From the NCBI RefSeq assembly GCF_000766865.1, contig NZ_JNFA01000025.1, positions 1 to 64,000 on the forward strand: a DNA stretch of 64,000 nucleotides. Direction: 5' to 3'. The notes below the pieces were generated by a model, which had not been told where the DNA came from, did no database searches, and saw only the letters and a list, made by a program, of their open reading frames with translations. This DNA comes from Listeria booriae (GTDB taxonomy: Bacteria > Bacillota > Bacilli > Lactobacillales > Listeriaceae). The stretch's first letter is position 1. Each line of letters opens with the position of its first letter. The position numbers and the translations under genes are program-made. This document shows, one piece after another, positions 34,660-43,515 of this stretch.

Positions 34660-34850
34660 AAATAAGCAGGAAATCACGAATCCCCTTTTTCGGGTAGGAC
34701 GTGATTTCTGCTATACACAAATCGAGCGAAAGCGTTTGTATTCAGGGAGTTTGGTGGAAGCCGGAAGCGGAGCATACTTGTGTATGTGAGAACCGGAAGT
34801 CCGCCAAACTCCCTGAATGCGAGCGCTTGTCGCCGATTTATTTAGCTTAT
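34660..34850. repeat. structured dispersed repeat, copy A
   Basis: Two hairpins in tandem. Hairpin 1 is GCAGGAAATCACG / CGTGATTTCTGC (34666-34711) with loop containing GGGTAGGACG. Hairpin 2 spans 34719-34839: AAATCG / CGATTT at the base, then 18 pairs starting ATTCAGGGAGTTTGG (34740-34754) / CCAAACTCCCTGAAT (34804-34818), and CATAC-TTG-TGTATG at the tip. Related to the copy at 48987-49310. It lies between the convergent helD and alcohol dehydrogenase genes. Not coding. Nature unknown: mobile hairpin element or RNA. Confidence 0.85.
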
Positions 34851-34857
34851 GCTCAAT

Positions 34858-35970
34858 TTAGTCAAATTCGATGACTGTTCGGCCGACGTTGACGGCGTTG
34901 CAATCGTGGAAATCGGCGAATGCTTCGTTGATTTGCTCTAGTTTAATTTTGCGTAGCACGAGGTGGTCTAGGTTTAGTTTGCCGTCTAAGTAGAGTTGGG
35001 CAAGGATTGGGAAGTCTCGGAATGGTTGGGAATCGCCGTAGAAGCTGCCGCGTAATACTTTGGCAACTCGGTGGAAACCGCCTGCTGGTAGGGCTACTTG
35101 TTTGCTTGGATGGAAAGCGCCGACTACAACGGTGGTTCCGCCTTTTCGGGTTGCTTTCCAAGCGGTTTCGGTGGCAACTGTGTTGCCAGAACAATCGATG
35201 GCAAAGTTAACGCCAAGACCGCTACTTAAGGCTTGGATTTGTTCGATGATGTCTGGATCTAAGGAGTTGACCGCGTGTGTGGCGCCGAATTGTTTGGCTA
35301 GTTCGAGATTGTCAGGCTTGATGTCGCACGCGATGATTTTTTCGGCTCCAGCGATTCGAGCGCCTTGGATGGCATTGACGCCAACGCCTCCGATACCGAA
35401 GATGGCAACCGTTGAGCCTGGTGTTACGCCTGCAGCGCGAACAGCAGCGTTGTATCCTGTGGAGACGCCACAACCGATTAAGGATGCTTCAGCGAACGGC
35501 ATTTCTTTTGGAATTTTGACGCATGATTTTTCTGGGACAACTGTATACTCGGCGAATGTGGATAACAGCGAGTAATGATAGGCTTGTTCTCCGTCGATGG
35601 AAAGGCGTGATGTGCCGTCTAGCAAGGTGCCGTCAAACATTGGTCCGAATGCTGATTCGCAAAGGTTTGGCGTGCCAGCTGCGCAATATTCGCATGTGCC
35701 GCAATAAGGAACCCAGTTCAGAGCAACGTGATCGCCTGGTACGACGCCCGTTACAGCGCTTCCAACTTTTTCAACGATGCCTGCTCCTTCGTGTCCTAAA
35801 ATGCTTGGTGTCGGTGTTGTTGCGTCTTCGAAGGCATTTAAGTCACTATGACATACGCCGGTTGCTTTGATTTTGACTAATACTTCGGTCGCTTTTGGTT
35901 CTGCGAGGTCTACTGTTCTTATTTCGAGTGGCTCGCCTAATTTACTCATAACTGCTGCTTGCATTTTCAT
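34858..35970 (-). CDS. zinc-dependent alcohol dehydrogenase (class III-like)
   Basis: A 370-residue medium-chain dehydrogenase. Catalytic zinc ligands appear in GVCHSDLNAFED and GHEGAGIVEKVG; the structural zinc site is CGTCEYCAAGTPNLC; NAD-binding loop FGIGGVGVNAIQGA. It oxidises alcohols or reduces aldehydes, possibly the formaldehyde/benzyl alcohol type; substrate not readable. AAGGGGA precedes the ATG. It is the third gene of the lyase-aldehyde dehydrogenase-alcohol dehydrogenase operon. Confidence 0.9.
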   Translation of the reverse strand: MKMQAAVMSKLGEPLEIRTVDLAEPKATEVLVKIKATGVCHSDLNAFEDATTPTPSILGHEGAGIVEKVGSAVTGVVPGDHVALNWVPYCGTCEYCAAGTPNLCESAFGPMFDGTLLDGTSRLSIDGEQAYHYSLLSTFAEYTVVPEKSCVKIPKEMPFAEASLIGCGVSTGYNAAVRAAGVTPGSTVAIFGIGGVGVNAIQGARIAGAEKIIACDIKPDNLELAKQFGATHAVNSLDPDIIEQIQALSSGLGVNFAIDCSGNTVATETAWKATRKGGTTVVVGAFHPSKQVALPAGGFHRVAKVLRGSFYGDSQPFRDFPILAQLYLDGKLNLDHLVLRKIKLEQINEAFADFHDCNAVNVGRTVIEFD

Positions 35971-35982
35971 TAAAATATCCCC

Positions 35983-36022
35983 TTAAAAAGCGCTTCACCG
36001 TGAGGCTACAGCGCTTCATTCT
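35983..36022 (-). terminator. possible intra-operon attenuator or terminator
   Basis: Minus-strand AAGCGCT / AGCGCTT, 15-base loop, then TTTAAG. Weak T-run; may reduce read-through from the aldehyde to the alcohol dehydrogenase gene. Confidence 0.35.
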
Positions 36023-36027
36023 ATTTT

Positions 36028-37530
36028 TTAGTAAGCAAACCAGATTGCTTTTTGTTTCGTGTAAGATGCTAGGGAGTGAACGGCGAATTCTTTGCCCCAA
36101 CCGCTTTGTTTCCAGCCGCCGAACGGGCTTGCGAAGTCGTAGCAACCGTATTTATTGACGAAAACCATGCCTGCTTCTAATTGGTTGGCTACGCGGTGTG
36201 TTCTGCTCGCGTCGTTTGTCCAAAATCCTGCGGCTAAGCCATAGGTCGTGTCGTTCGCGATAGCCACTGCTTCTTCTTCGGTTTCAAACGGAATGACACA
36301 CAACACTGGGCCAAAAATTTCTTCACGTACTGCTTTCATCGAGTTATCCACATCGGAAAGAATAGTTGGACGGACGTAGAAACCGCGTGCGTTGTCACCT
36401 GAAACATCACGATATCCGCCTGCTGCAACGGTTCCGCCTTCTTCTTTGGCACTTTCGATATAGCCTAGTATTTTTTCCATATGGGCTTCGGAAACGGAGG
36501 CGCCTTGGTGGATTTCAGGATCGAATGGGTTGCCGAGTTTGTAGCTATCTGCGTATTCGGCTAGTTTTGCGACGACTTGATCGTAAATTGGTTGTTGCAC
36601 GATGAGGCGGGTTGGTGCGGAACATTTCTCGCCTTTGTGGGTGAACAAGCCGTAAAATGATGTTTCGATGGCTTTGTCTAAATCAGGAGCGTCAGCAAAA
36701 ATGATGTTTGGTGATTTTCCACCTAGTTCCAGTGATACGGCTTTCAGGTTGGAATCTGCGGAGGCACGAACTAGATCGCGACCGATTTCGGTGCTTCCTG
36801 TGAATGCCACTTTATCCACATCGTTATGGCGAGCAAGTGCAGAACCTACGAGACCATCGCCGAGTAATAAATTAATCACGCCTGCTGGTAAAATGCCTGC
36901 TTCGTCGATTATTTCAAATAAGCGAATCGCTGAAAAGGATGTTTTTTCAGATGGTTTTAAAATAACGGTGTTTCCCATTGCGAGTGCTGGTGCTAGTTTC
37001 CAAGCTGCCATGTCGATTGGGAAATTGAATGGGACGATTTGTCCGCAAACACCGATTGGGTCGCGCGTTGTGATGCTTAGGAAATCGCCTTCTACTGGGT
37101 TGTTTTCGCCGTAATATTTGTTTGTCCAGCCAGCGTAGTATTCGAATAAATCAGCGGCTTCTTGAACGTCATCTTGATAGGATTCGGTGTATAATTTGCC
37201 GTTATCCAATGTTTCTAATGTCGCTAATTCTGCTTGGTGTTCTAAGATTAATGCCGAAATTTGACGCATCATCGCGGCACGTTCTTTGCGTGTGACTTTC
37301 TTCCAGTCGTTATTTAATGCGAATCGCGCGCTTGCTACTGCTTCGTCGACTTCTTTTGCGCTACCTGCGTAAATTGCGCCGATTTCTGCGCCGTCGATTG
37401 GGCTAATGGATGCGATGGTGTTTTCAGTAGCCACCCATTTTCCGCCGATATATAGTTTTTTCGGGGTGTTTAGCCAATTTTTTGCCCAGTCTAATTTCGG
37501 TTGTTCGATTCCTTCAAATTCTGCTATCAT
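36028..37530 (-). CDS. NAD(P)+-dependent aldehyde dehydrogenase
   Basis: A 500-residue enzyme of the ALDH superfamily. FNFPIDMAAWKLAPALAMGN binds cofactor, SLELGGKSPNIIF holds the catalytic Glu, GEKCSAPTRLIV the catalytic Cys, and EIFGPVLCV the C-terminal signature. Closest in look to betaine-aldehyde/indole-acetaldehyde types, which oxidise amino- or aryl-aldehydes to acids. AAAAGGAG is upstream. Its start overlaps the lyase stop by 4 nt, so the two are coupled. Confidence 0.92.
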   Translation of the reverse strand: MIAEFEGIEQPKLDWAKNWLNTPKKLYIGGKWVATENTIASISPIDGAEIGAIYAGSAKEVDEAVASARFALNNDWKKVTRKERAAMMRQISALILEHQAELATLETLDNGKLYTESYQDDVQEAADLFEYYAGWTNKYYGENNPVEGDFLSITTRDPIGVCGQIVPFNFPIDMAAWKLAPALAMGNTVILKPSEKTSFSAIRLFEIIDEAGILPAGVINLLLGDGLVGSALARHNDVDKVAFTGSTEIGRDLVRASADSNLKAVSLELGGKSPNIIFADAPDLDKAIETSFYGLFTHKGEKCSAPTRLIVQQPIYDQVVAKLAEYADSYKLGNPFDPEIHQGASVSEAHMEKILGYIESAKEEGGTVAAGGYRDVSGDNARGFYVRPTILSDVDNSMKAVREEIFGPVLCVIPFETEEEAVAIANDTTYGLAAGFWTNDASRTHRVANQLEAGMVFVNKYGCYDFASPFGGWKQSGWGKEFAVHSLASYTKQKAIWFAY

Positions 37531-38840
37531 CTATTCGTCACTCCTTTTAAAAGTTCAACCAGTTCGGTTTTCGTTTTGGTTGTCAGTAATGTTTGTACTT
37601 CTGTGTAGCTGTAATGCGCTTTCAAATCAACGACTAGCGGGATGAGCGCGTTCGCGTATTCGGCACATTTGGCTTGGTTGACCGTAATATCTTTCAGACA
37701 ACGTTCGCCGAGCAAATCCGTAATAGCACCGAGTTCCGCAATGGCTTCCATCAAAGTCATGCCCGCCATATGTTCAAAAACGTTTAAATCCGTGTCGCTA
37801 TGTCGGTAACAAAGATGAATCGTCTCTATTTTGCCAATAATGCTAAAAGCGCCTTGCATCACGGTTTCTGGCACCACTGGGTTTACTTTTCCAGGGAAAA
37901 AGGTTGAGCCTGCCATGAACGCGGGTAAAATAAGTTCCCCGACGCCAGCCTCGGGTCCAGAAGACAAGAACCGCAAGTCTTGGCAAAATTTAATCAATGT
38001 TTCCGCGTACAGTTTCACCACATCGGCCAAATCAGCCAGCAAATCCACATTTTGCGCCGTATCAAAGCCATTCGCCGTCATCACAAGCGGCAGCCCCGTC
38101 ACATCGCGCAAACACGCCGTAATCCCGTCGCGATACGCGTCACTGGCACCAACACCCGAACCAAGCACTGTCTTCCCAAGGTTCACCGTCAACAATCGCG
38201 GCATTTCCATCCTGATTTTATCACGCCGCCGCCGAAGCACTGCAGTATACCCACTGAATCTCTCACCTTGCCGAATCCGCATCGCATCCTGCATACACGT
38301 CCTACTTATCGTCTCAATTTCCGCAAAACGCGCCGTCACGTCCGCCGTCACATCCACAAGCCCAAGAAGCCTCACGTCCAGCTCCGCAAACTCCCGATAT
38401 AGCGCAATATACAGCGCCGTATGACACGCGTCCGCCGTCGATTGCGAAGCATTCACATCCTCCGTCGCACGCACCGTCATGCCCGCAACATGCGCTACCA
38501 CCTCGTTCACATTCACATTCGTCGCAATGCCGCCACCCCCATGGTACGCATCGACAACAAAATCCGAATAATCCCGCGCATCAAGCAAAGCGTCACAAGC
38601 CCGCACAATCGCTTGCCCTTTCGCCTCACTCAGTTCCGCCGTCCGCATATTCATCATAGCAGCCGCCTTCTTCACTTCCAGCATCGCCCGAATAAAGGAC
38701 TCCTTCTGCGCCAACGGTTCCCCCGAAAAAGATAAATTCTCCATCGCGCGCACCGTCAACACCCCATACCGCTTGCCGTCTGGAATTTCCACTTCACCAA
38801 AATAATCGCGTTCTACTCGTGATGCCTTCCCTTCACTCAT
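37527..38840 (-). CDS. aspartase/fumarase-superfamily lyase of unusual active site
   Basis: A 437-residue lyase of the aspartase/class II fumarase group: N-terminal RVERDYFGEVEIPDGKRYG, middle NVNVNEVVAH and SQSTADACHTALYIAL (substrate-binding SxxD-like), and the signature loop GSTFFPGKVNPVVPE. In aspartases and fumarases that loop reads GSSxMPxKxNP, the second Ser being the catalytic base; here it is Thr with FF following. Family members cleave X-succinates to fumarate plus X, so the substrate here is likely not plain aspartate. First gene of its operon. Confidence 0.85.
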   Translation of the reverse strand: MSEGKASRVERDYFGEVEIPDGKRYGVLTVRAMENLSFSGEPLAQKESFIRAMLEVKKAAAMMNMRTAELSEAKGQAIVRACDALLDARDYSDFVVDAYHGGGGIATNVNVNEVVAHVAGMTVRATEDVNASQSTADACHTALYIALYREFAELDVRLLGLVDVTADVTARFAEIETISRTCMQDAMRIRQGERFSGYTAVLRRRRDKIRMEMPRLLTVNLGKTVLGSGVGASDAYRDGITACLRDVTGLPLVMTANGFDTAQNVDLLADLADVVKLYAETLIKFCQDLRFLSSGPEAGVGELILPAFMAGSTFFPGKVNPVVPETVMQGAFSIIGKIETIHLCYRHSDTDLNVFEHMAGMTLMEAIAELGAITDLLGERCLKDITVNQAKCAEYANALIPLVVDLKAHYSYTEVQTLLTTKTKTELVELLKGVTNR

Positions 38841-38902
38841 AGTCTCAGACCTTTCTCACATTTCTGCTTTTGATTGCGTTCAAATCAAGAACTCCCGAAA
38901 AA

Positions 38903-38916
38903 TGAAATCGCTTTCT
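38903..38916 (-). promoter_or_regulatory. cre-like CcpA site upstream of the lyase operon
   Basis: TGAAATCGCTTTCT matches the cre consensus TGWNANCGNTNWCA at all informative positions but the last. Confidence 0.6.
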
Positions 38917-38964
38917 ATTCTCGTTGCCGTTCGCCGTCCGAAAAAACAATCCCCCAACCATTTT

Positions 38965-38979
38965 GTTCGTATTACGAAC
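38965..38979. promoter_or_regulatory. candidate IclR operator
   Basis: GTTCGTATTACGAAC is a 15-base perfect palindrome in the gap between the lyase operon and the iclR gene. GTTCG-n-CGAAC dyads are common IclR-family targets. Confidence 0.65.
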
Positions 38980-39103
38980 TTTATAATTCTTAATTTGAAT
39001 TCACAGCCATTATAAAACAGAATTTTGGTAGCGTCAACATTGTATTTTTATTCACGAAGATAAGTAATAAGTACCGTCATTCCGCCACTTCAGCGACTCT
39101 AAA

Positions 39104-39132
39104 TTGAAAAAAAGCCATTTTATCGTTATAAT
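39104..39132 (+). promoter_or_regulatory. promoter of the IclR gene (leaderless)
   Basis: TTGAAA, 17 nt, TATAAT. The ATG follows the -10 by only six bases, so the transcript should begin at or next to the start codon. Confidence 0.65.
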
Positions 39133-39138
39133 AAAAAC

Positions 39139-39939
39139 ATGAAGAAAATAATAGAAGATTCACCTAAAAAACATATTTCTACTGTGCAATCCGTTGATAA
39201 AGCGCTTTTATTATTAAGAATGATCAGCGAAAGTAAGATAGGACTTTCCATTAATGATCTAATCGACAAAACGGGATTTAACCGTACAACCATTTGGCGA
39301 TCGCTTAATTCTCTCGCAGAGCAAAGCCTTATCGAACGCAATCCACAGACAAAACTGTATACGGTCGGAACGTTCTTTTATTTACTGTCGAACAAAAACA
39401 ATTATCACCAGTTCTTGATTCGGCGCACACATCATCTGATGAAAGCGTTGTGCGAAGAGATTCACGAGAGCGTCCATCTCAGCTTGCCGCTGACGACAAC
39501 AACGATTACTATCGAACAACTCGTGCCAGAAGACCAAGTGAAGCTGATCGACTACATCCATGTTGAACTCCCGCTCCACTCGACTTCCAGCGGTAAAATC
39601 GTGCTTAGTACGCTAGAAAAAGGCGATTTAGAAGCGATTCTGTCGGGTCATCTAACAAGCTACTCGCCAAGCACAATCACGGAGCCTGATAAGCTACGCG
39701 CAGAAATTGCCCGCATTAAAGAAGACGGCTATGCGACAGTATTCGGAGAACTAGAAACCGCAGAAAATGGCCTTTCGCTTCCTATTCTCGATGCAAACGA
39801 ACAACTCATCGCAGTTTTAAGCGTCTCCGGTCCAGAATTCCGCTTTACAGAAACAAAGATGCAAGAAGCCCTTCCGATTGCTAAAAAATATCGTGATCTC
39901 ATGGCAACTGCAATATTAAGAGACACAGATATGGAATAA
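39139..39939 (+). CDS. IclR-family regulator of the catabolic locus
   Basis: A 266-residue regulator: N-terminal winged HTH (KIGLSINDLIDKTGFNRTTIWRSLNSL) and C-terminal effector domain with LPLHSTSSGKIVLSTL. No ribosome site precedes the ATG and the promoter lies right upstream, suggesting leaderless translation. Divergent from the lyase operon and upstream of the MFS/malic enzyme genes; the palindrome at 38965 is its likely binding site. Effector probably the substrate of the locus. Confidence 0.9.
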   Translation: MKKIIEDSPKKHISTVQSVDKALLLLRMISESKIGLSINDLIDKTGFNRTTIWRSLNSLAEQSLIERNPQTKLYTVGTFFYLLSNKNNYHQFLIRRTHHLMKALCEEIHESVHLSLPLTTTTITIEQLVPEDQVKLIDYIHVELPLHSTSSGKIVLSTLEKGDLEAILSGHLTSYSPSTITEPDKLRAEIARIKEDGYATVFGELETAENGLSLPILDANEQLIAVLSVSGPEFRFTETKMQEALPIAKKYRDLMATAILRDTDME

Positions 39940-39942
39940 TTC

Positions 39943-39985
39943 AACGCTCTTTATCGACGAACAACGATGAAGAGCGTTTATAATT
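39943..39985 (+). terminator. terminator after iclR
   Basis: AACGCTCTT-ATCG / CGAT-AAGAGCGTT followed by TATAATTT. Confidence 0.75.
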
Positions 39986-40060
39986 TCACAATATTTTTGT
40001 ACACTTTATCACATAAAAACCTTGTTATGACGCTGTTTTTCGTGATTAAAAATAAAAGCA

Positions 40061-40090
40061 TTGACAAAGTTTGTGATTTTATCGTAGGAT
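40061..40090 (+). promoter_or_regulatory. promoter of the MFS-malic enzyme operon
   Basis: TTGACA, 18 nt, TAGGAT, 105 nt ahead of the MFS gene. The spacer and upstream hold two GTGATT repeats (40042-40047 and 40073-40078). Confidence 0.6.
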
Positions 40091-40157
40091 AGATAGCAAA
40101 TAGTGAAATGTACTTTTCGTTATTTGAATTTTTAACAATCCCCCAACTCGTTTTTTT

Positions 40158-40171
40158 TGTAAGCCTTTACA
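40158..40171 (+). promoter_or_regulatory. cre-like CcpA site in the MFS leader
   Basis: TGTAAGCCTTTACA fits the cre consensus except for one central G. It is downstream of the promoter, where CcpA acts as a roadblock. Confidence 0.5.
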
Positions 40172-40195
40172 CTTTGAAATTAGGAGGATTTACTT

Positions 40196-41554
40196 ATGAC
40201 TACTGGAGCAAGCATTCGCCTAGACGATGCGCCGCTTAATAAATTTCATATTAAAATTGCCGGGTTGACGTTCGGTGCGCATTTCACGGATGGCTATATT
40301 ATTGGGGTTATCGGATTTGCTTTGACGTTAATTCAGCCGCAAATGGGACTTACACCGCTTTGGGTTGGTTTGATTGGGAGTTCTGCGTTAATTGGTTTGT
40401 TTTTAGGAAGCTTGGTGTTAGGCTGGGTTTCTGATTATATTGGGAGACAGAAGATTTTTGTGACGAGCTTTATTATTATTACGCTCGGTTCAGCGTTGCA
40501 GTTCTTTGTTGATACGCCGGTGGAACTGTTTTTATGTCGGGTGTTGATTGGGATTGGGCTTGGCGGTGATTATAGTGTCGGCCATACGATGCTGGCGGAA
40601 TTCGCGCCACGGAAACATCGCGGTGTGCTTCTCGGCTCATTTAGCGTTATTTGGACGTTTGGCTATGTTGCTGCAAGCTTCGTCGGTTTCTTCATGCAAA
40701 ATTTAGGACCGGATGCGTGGCGGTTAATGTTGGCTACTTCGGCATTGCCTGCGTTCTTGATCTTAATTTTACGAATTGGTACGCCGGAATCGCCGCGTTG
40801 GTTGATTAGTAAGGGGCGCAAAGATGAGGCACTTGCGATTGTGCAAAAACATGTCGGGCCAAATGTGGTGCTGGATGATGAGGCCGAAGTGGATTCGCAT
40901 AAAAAACGGAGCTTTATGGCACTGTTTAGTAAGGAGATGCGGAAACGGACGGCATTTAATAGTTTGTTCTTTGTTTGTTTGGTGATTCCTTATTTCGCGA
41001 TTTATACGTTCTTGCCTTCGATTTTGAATTTGATGGGGCTTAGTGAGAACTTTGGAACGGATTTATTGTTGAATGTGATTCTGATTGTCGGCGCTGTGCT
41101 TGGGATTTGGTTTACGGTGATTTTTTCTCGTCGTGGTTTCTTGATTTATTCGTTTATTTTCCTTAGTGTGATGTTGGTGCTTCTAAGCGTATTGCCGACG
41201 AGTGCGAGTTTCTTGATGATTCTTGTGTTTGCTGGGTTTACGCTGATTATGTCGGCGGTTAGTAATTTGGTTGGGGTATTCCCTGCGGAGAGCTTTCCGA
41301 CGGAGATTCGGTCGCTTGGTGTTGGTTTTGCAACGTCGATGAGTCGGCTTGGTTCGGCGATTGGGACGTTTTTACTGCCGATTTCGACGGCGAGTTTTGG
41401 GATTCAGTTTTCGACGATGGGACTTGCGATTGTGCTTATTATCGGAACAATTGTGTCGATAGCTTGGGCTCCGGAAACGAAGAATTTGACGCTGACCGAA
41501 GCGGCTACGAAGGACGAACGTACGGTCAAAACGGCTCTTAAGGAGGAGAAATAA
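40196..41554 (+). CDS. MFS transporter (aromatic acid:H+ / sugar porter-like)
   Basis: A 452-residue, 12-helix permease. GWVSDYIGRQK after helix 2 is the MFS motif A; GLGGDYSVGHTMLAEFAPRKHRG and PESPRWLISKGRKDEA are shared with the AAHS and sugar-porter branches that take up carboxylates. Likely importer of the substrate of this locus. AGGAGG is upstream. The malic enzyme starts 3 nt after its stop, one operon. Confidence 0.88.
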   Translation: MTTGASIRLDDAPLNKFHIKIAGLTFGAHFTDGYIIGVIGFALTLIQPQMGLTPLWVGLIGSSALIGLFLGSLVLGWVSDYIGRQKIFVTSFIIITLGSALQFFVDTPVELFLCRVLIGIGLGGDYSVGHTMLAEFAPRKHRGVLLGSFSVIWTFGYVAASFVGFFMQNLGPDAWRLMLATSALPAFLILILRIGTPESPRWLISKGRKDEALAIVQKHVGPNVVLDDEAEVDSHKKRSFMALFSKEMRKRTAFNSLFFVCLVIPYFAIYTFLPSILNLMGLSENFGTDLLLNVILIVGAVLGIWFTVIFSRRGFLIYSFIFLSVMLVLLSVLPTSASFLMILVFAGFTLIMSAVSNLVGVFPAESFPTEIRSLGVGFATSMSRLGSAIGTFLLPISTASFGIQFSTMGLAIVLIIGTIVSIAWAPETKNLTLTEAATKDERTVKTALKEEK

Positions 41555-41557
41555 GTC

Positions 41558-43093
41558 ATGAATGGATTGCAACTTGTGATGCCTTCTTCTGGCGGACTGC
41601 GATTGACGGAGAAAGAACGGGACGAGCTTGGCGTGACGCCATTTATGCCGCGGCGGGTGCTGACGGTGGATCAGGAAGTGACGCAGATGATGACGCGTAT
41701 TCGAGCGATTCCGACCGATATGGCGAAGTATTTGTTTTTGCGGTCGCTTAGGAGTCGTGATGTGGCGTTGTTTTTTGAAATTTTGAAGGCGCATACGGAG
41801 GAACTTTTGCCGATTGTGTATACGCCGACGATTAGTGAGCCGATTCAGGCGTTTAGTCATTGTTTTGATGGTACGGCTGGGGTATATTTGTCGATTGATC
41901 GGGTGGCGGACATGCCGCGGTTGATGGAAATGGTGAAGGCGCGCTATGCGGAGATTGATATTGTGATTGTGACGGATGGTGAGGGGATTTTAGGAATTGG
42001 CGATTGGGGCGTTGGCGGTAGCGAGATTGTGGCTGGTAAAGGCGTCGTTTATACGGTTGCCGCGCATATTCCTCCGGAGCGGATTTTGACGGTGATGTTG
42101 GATGTTGGGACGAATAATCAGGAGTTGCTGGAAGACCCGTATTATCTTGGGTTGCAGGAACCTCGGGCAACGGGGGATGTGTATGATGCGTTCATTGAAT
42201 CTTTCGTTGCGGCGATGCTTCACCATTACCCGGACGCCTTACTTCATTGGGAAGATTTCGGACGGGATAATGCCAGCCGTTTATTGCAAAAATACCAACA
42301 TTTGTTTACGTTTAATGATGATATTCAAGGAACGGGAATTATTGTTTTGGCGGCGCTGAGTGCGGCGTTTAAGCGCATTCAGGCGGATATTCGAGCGCAG
42401 CGGATTTTCATTTATGGTGCTGGTAGTGCAGGTCGCGGGATTGCGATGCAAATAAAGGAATGGCTCGTTGGTGAGGGCTTGACGCCAGACGAGGCGGAGC
42501 GGAGCTTTTATTATTTTGGCGTTGATGGATTGATTTCTGGGCAACGTGATATGGCGGGACTTTCTTTGGCGGAAGCTGTGACCCGGATTCAGCCGACTGT
42601 GTTGATTGGGACTTCGACGGCGAGTGGGGCTTTTTCAGAAGTGATTGTGCGAAAGATGCGACAGTATTGTGAGACGCCGATTATTTTCCCTATTTCGAAT
42701 CCGACGACGCTTGCTGAGGCTAAGCCGCAAGATTTGTATGATTGGACAGATGGCAATGTGCTTGTCGCGACGGGAAGCCCGTTTCCAAATGTTCATTTTG
42801 CTGGGAGTGAATACCGTATTGCGCAGGCTAACAACGCGCTTGCCTATCCTGGACTTGCTCTTGGCGCGATTCTTGGCGATGCGAATACGATTGATACGTC
42901 GATGCTTTCAGCCGCAGCAGTTGCGATTGGCGATTTTGCAGCAACGAGTGACGCTTTGTTACCATCGGTCGCCCAGCTATTCGAAGTCTCGCTAGCTGTA
43001 GCCAAAGCAGTTGCCAAAACGTGCGCAGAACAACGCGGAGAAATTTTTGATGATAACCTTTTCCAACAGCGTTTAGCAGCATATATCCAATAA
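41558..43093 (+). CDS. NAD-type malic (or malolactic) enzyme
   Basis: A 511-residue enzyme of the large malic family: PIVYTPTISEPIQAF, VTDGEGILGIGDWGVGG (substrate/metal loop), LDVGTNNQELL, FNDDIQGTG and the Rossmann loop IYGAGSAGRGIA. It decarboxylates malate to pyruvate (malic) or lactate (malolactic); sequence alone does not settle which. AAGGAGG overlaps the end of the MFS gene. In context it would channel C4 acids released by the lyase to pyruvate. Confidence 0.9.
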   Translation: MNGLQLVMPSSGGLRLTEKERDELGVTPFMPRRVLTVDQEVTQMMTRIRAIPTDMAKYLFLRSLRSRDVALFFEILKAHTEELLPIVYTPTISEPIQAFSHCFDGTAGVYLSIDRVADMPRLMEMVKARYAEIDIVIVTDGEGILGIGDWGVGGSEIVAGKGVVYTVAAHIPPERILTVMLDVGTNNQELLEDPYYLGLQEPRATGDVYDAFIESFVAAMLHHYPDALLHWEDFGRDNASRLLQKYQHLFTFNDDIQGTGIIVLAALSAAFKRIQADIRAQRIFIYGAGSAGRGIAMQIKEWLVGEGLTPDEAERSFYYFGVDGLISGQRDMAGLSLAEAVTRIQPTVLIGTSTASGAFSEVIVRKMRQYCETPIIFPISNPTTLAEAKPQDLYDWTDGNVLVATGSPFPNVHFAGSEYRIAQANNALAYPGLALGAILGDANTIDTSMLSAAAVAIGDFAATSDALLPSVAQLFEVSLAVAKAVAKTCAEQRGEIFDDNLFQQRLAAYIQ

Positions 43094-43130
43094 AAACACG
43101 CCTAGCCCAGTTTTGCGGGTTAGGCGTTTT
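43093..43130. terminator. bidirectional terminator
   Basis: AAAACACGCCTAGCCC / GGGTTAGGCGTTTT between the malic enzyme and the convergent VOC gene. Confidence 0.88.
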
Positions 43131-43134
43131 GCTT

Positions 43135-43515
43135 TTAAGCTGTAATTTCGACTTGATTTCCTTCGCTGTCTAGGATGACACTTTCATAATAGCCGTCACC
43201 CGTCGTACGTGGACCGCTTTCTAATGTGTAGCCTGCGTCTTCTAGCTCTTTCGTTAAGCTGTCGACGCGTTCTTTACTTCCTAAAGAAAAGGCAATATGC
43301 GCCCAGCCAAGCATCGCAGTTTCTTTTTGCGCGGTGACATCTGTTCGTGTCATGACTTCTAGGCGCGCGCCGCTCGGATATGTGATGAAGTAAGACGCAA
43401 AGCCTTTCGTTTCATTCACATATTTATCATTGGCAACTCCTTCAAAATAACGCGTATAAAAATCCTTCGCACGCTCAATATCTGCCACCCAAATGGCTAC
43501 ATGTTCTATCTTCAT
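43135..43515 (-). CDS. glyoxalase-like VOC protein
   Basis: A 126-residue single-module VOC protein: [23 protein letters not shown] at the start and [20 protein letters not shown] at the end, with His and Glu as possible metal ligands. Could be a lactoylglutathione lyase-type or resistance protein; substrate unknown. Overlaps the upstream membrane protein by 4 nt. Confidence 0.87.
   Translation of the reverse strand: MKIEHVAIWVADIERAKDFYTRYFEGVANDKYVNETKGFASYFITYPSGARLEVMTRTDVTAQKETAMLGWAHIAFSLGSKERVDSLTKELEDAGYTLESGPRTTGDGYYESVILDSEGNQVEITA

Noticed and set aside
37831..38424. Long plus-strand frames opposite the lyase gene
   Set aside because: Shadow frames due to local A/C bias; the lyase has family motifs on the other strand.
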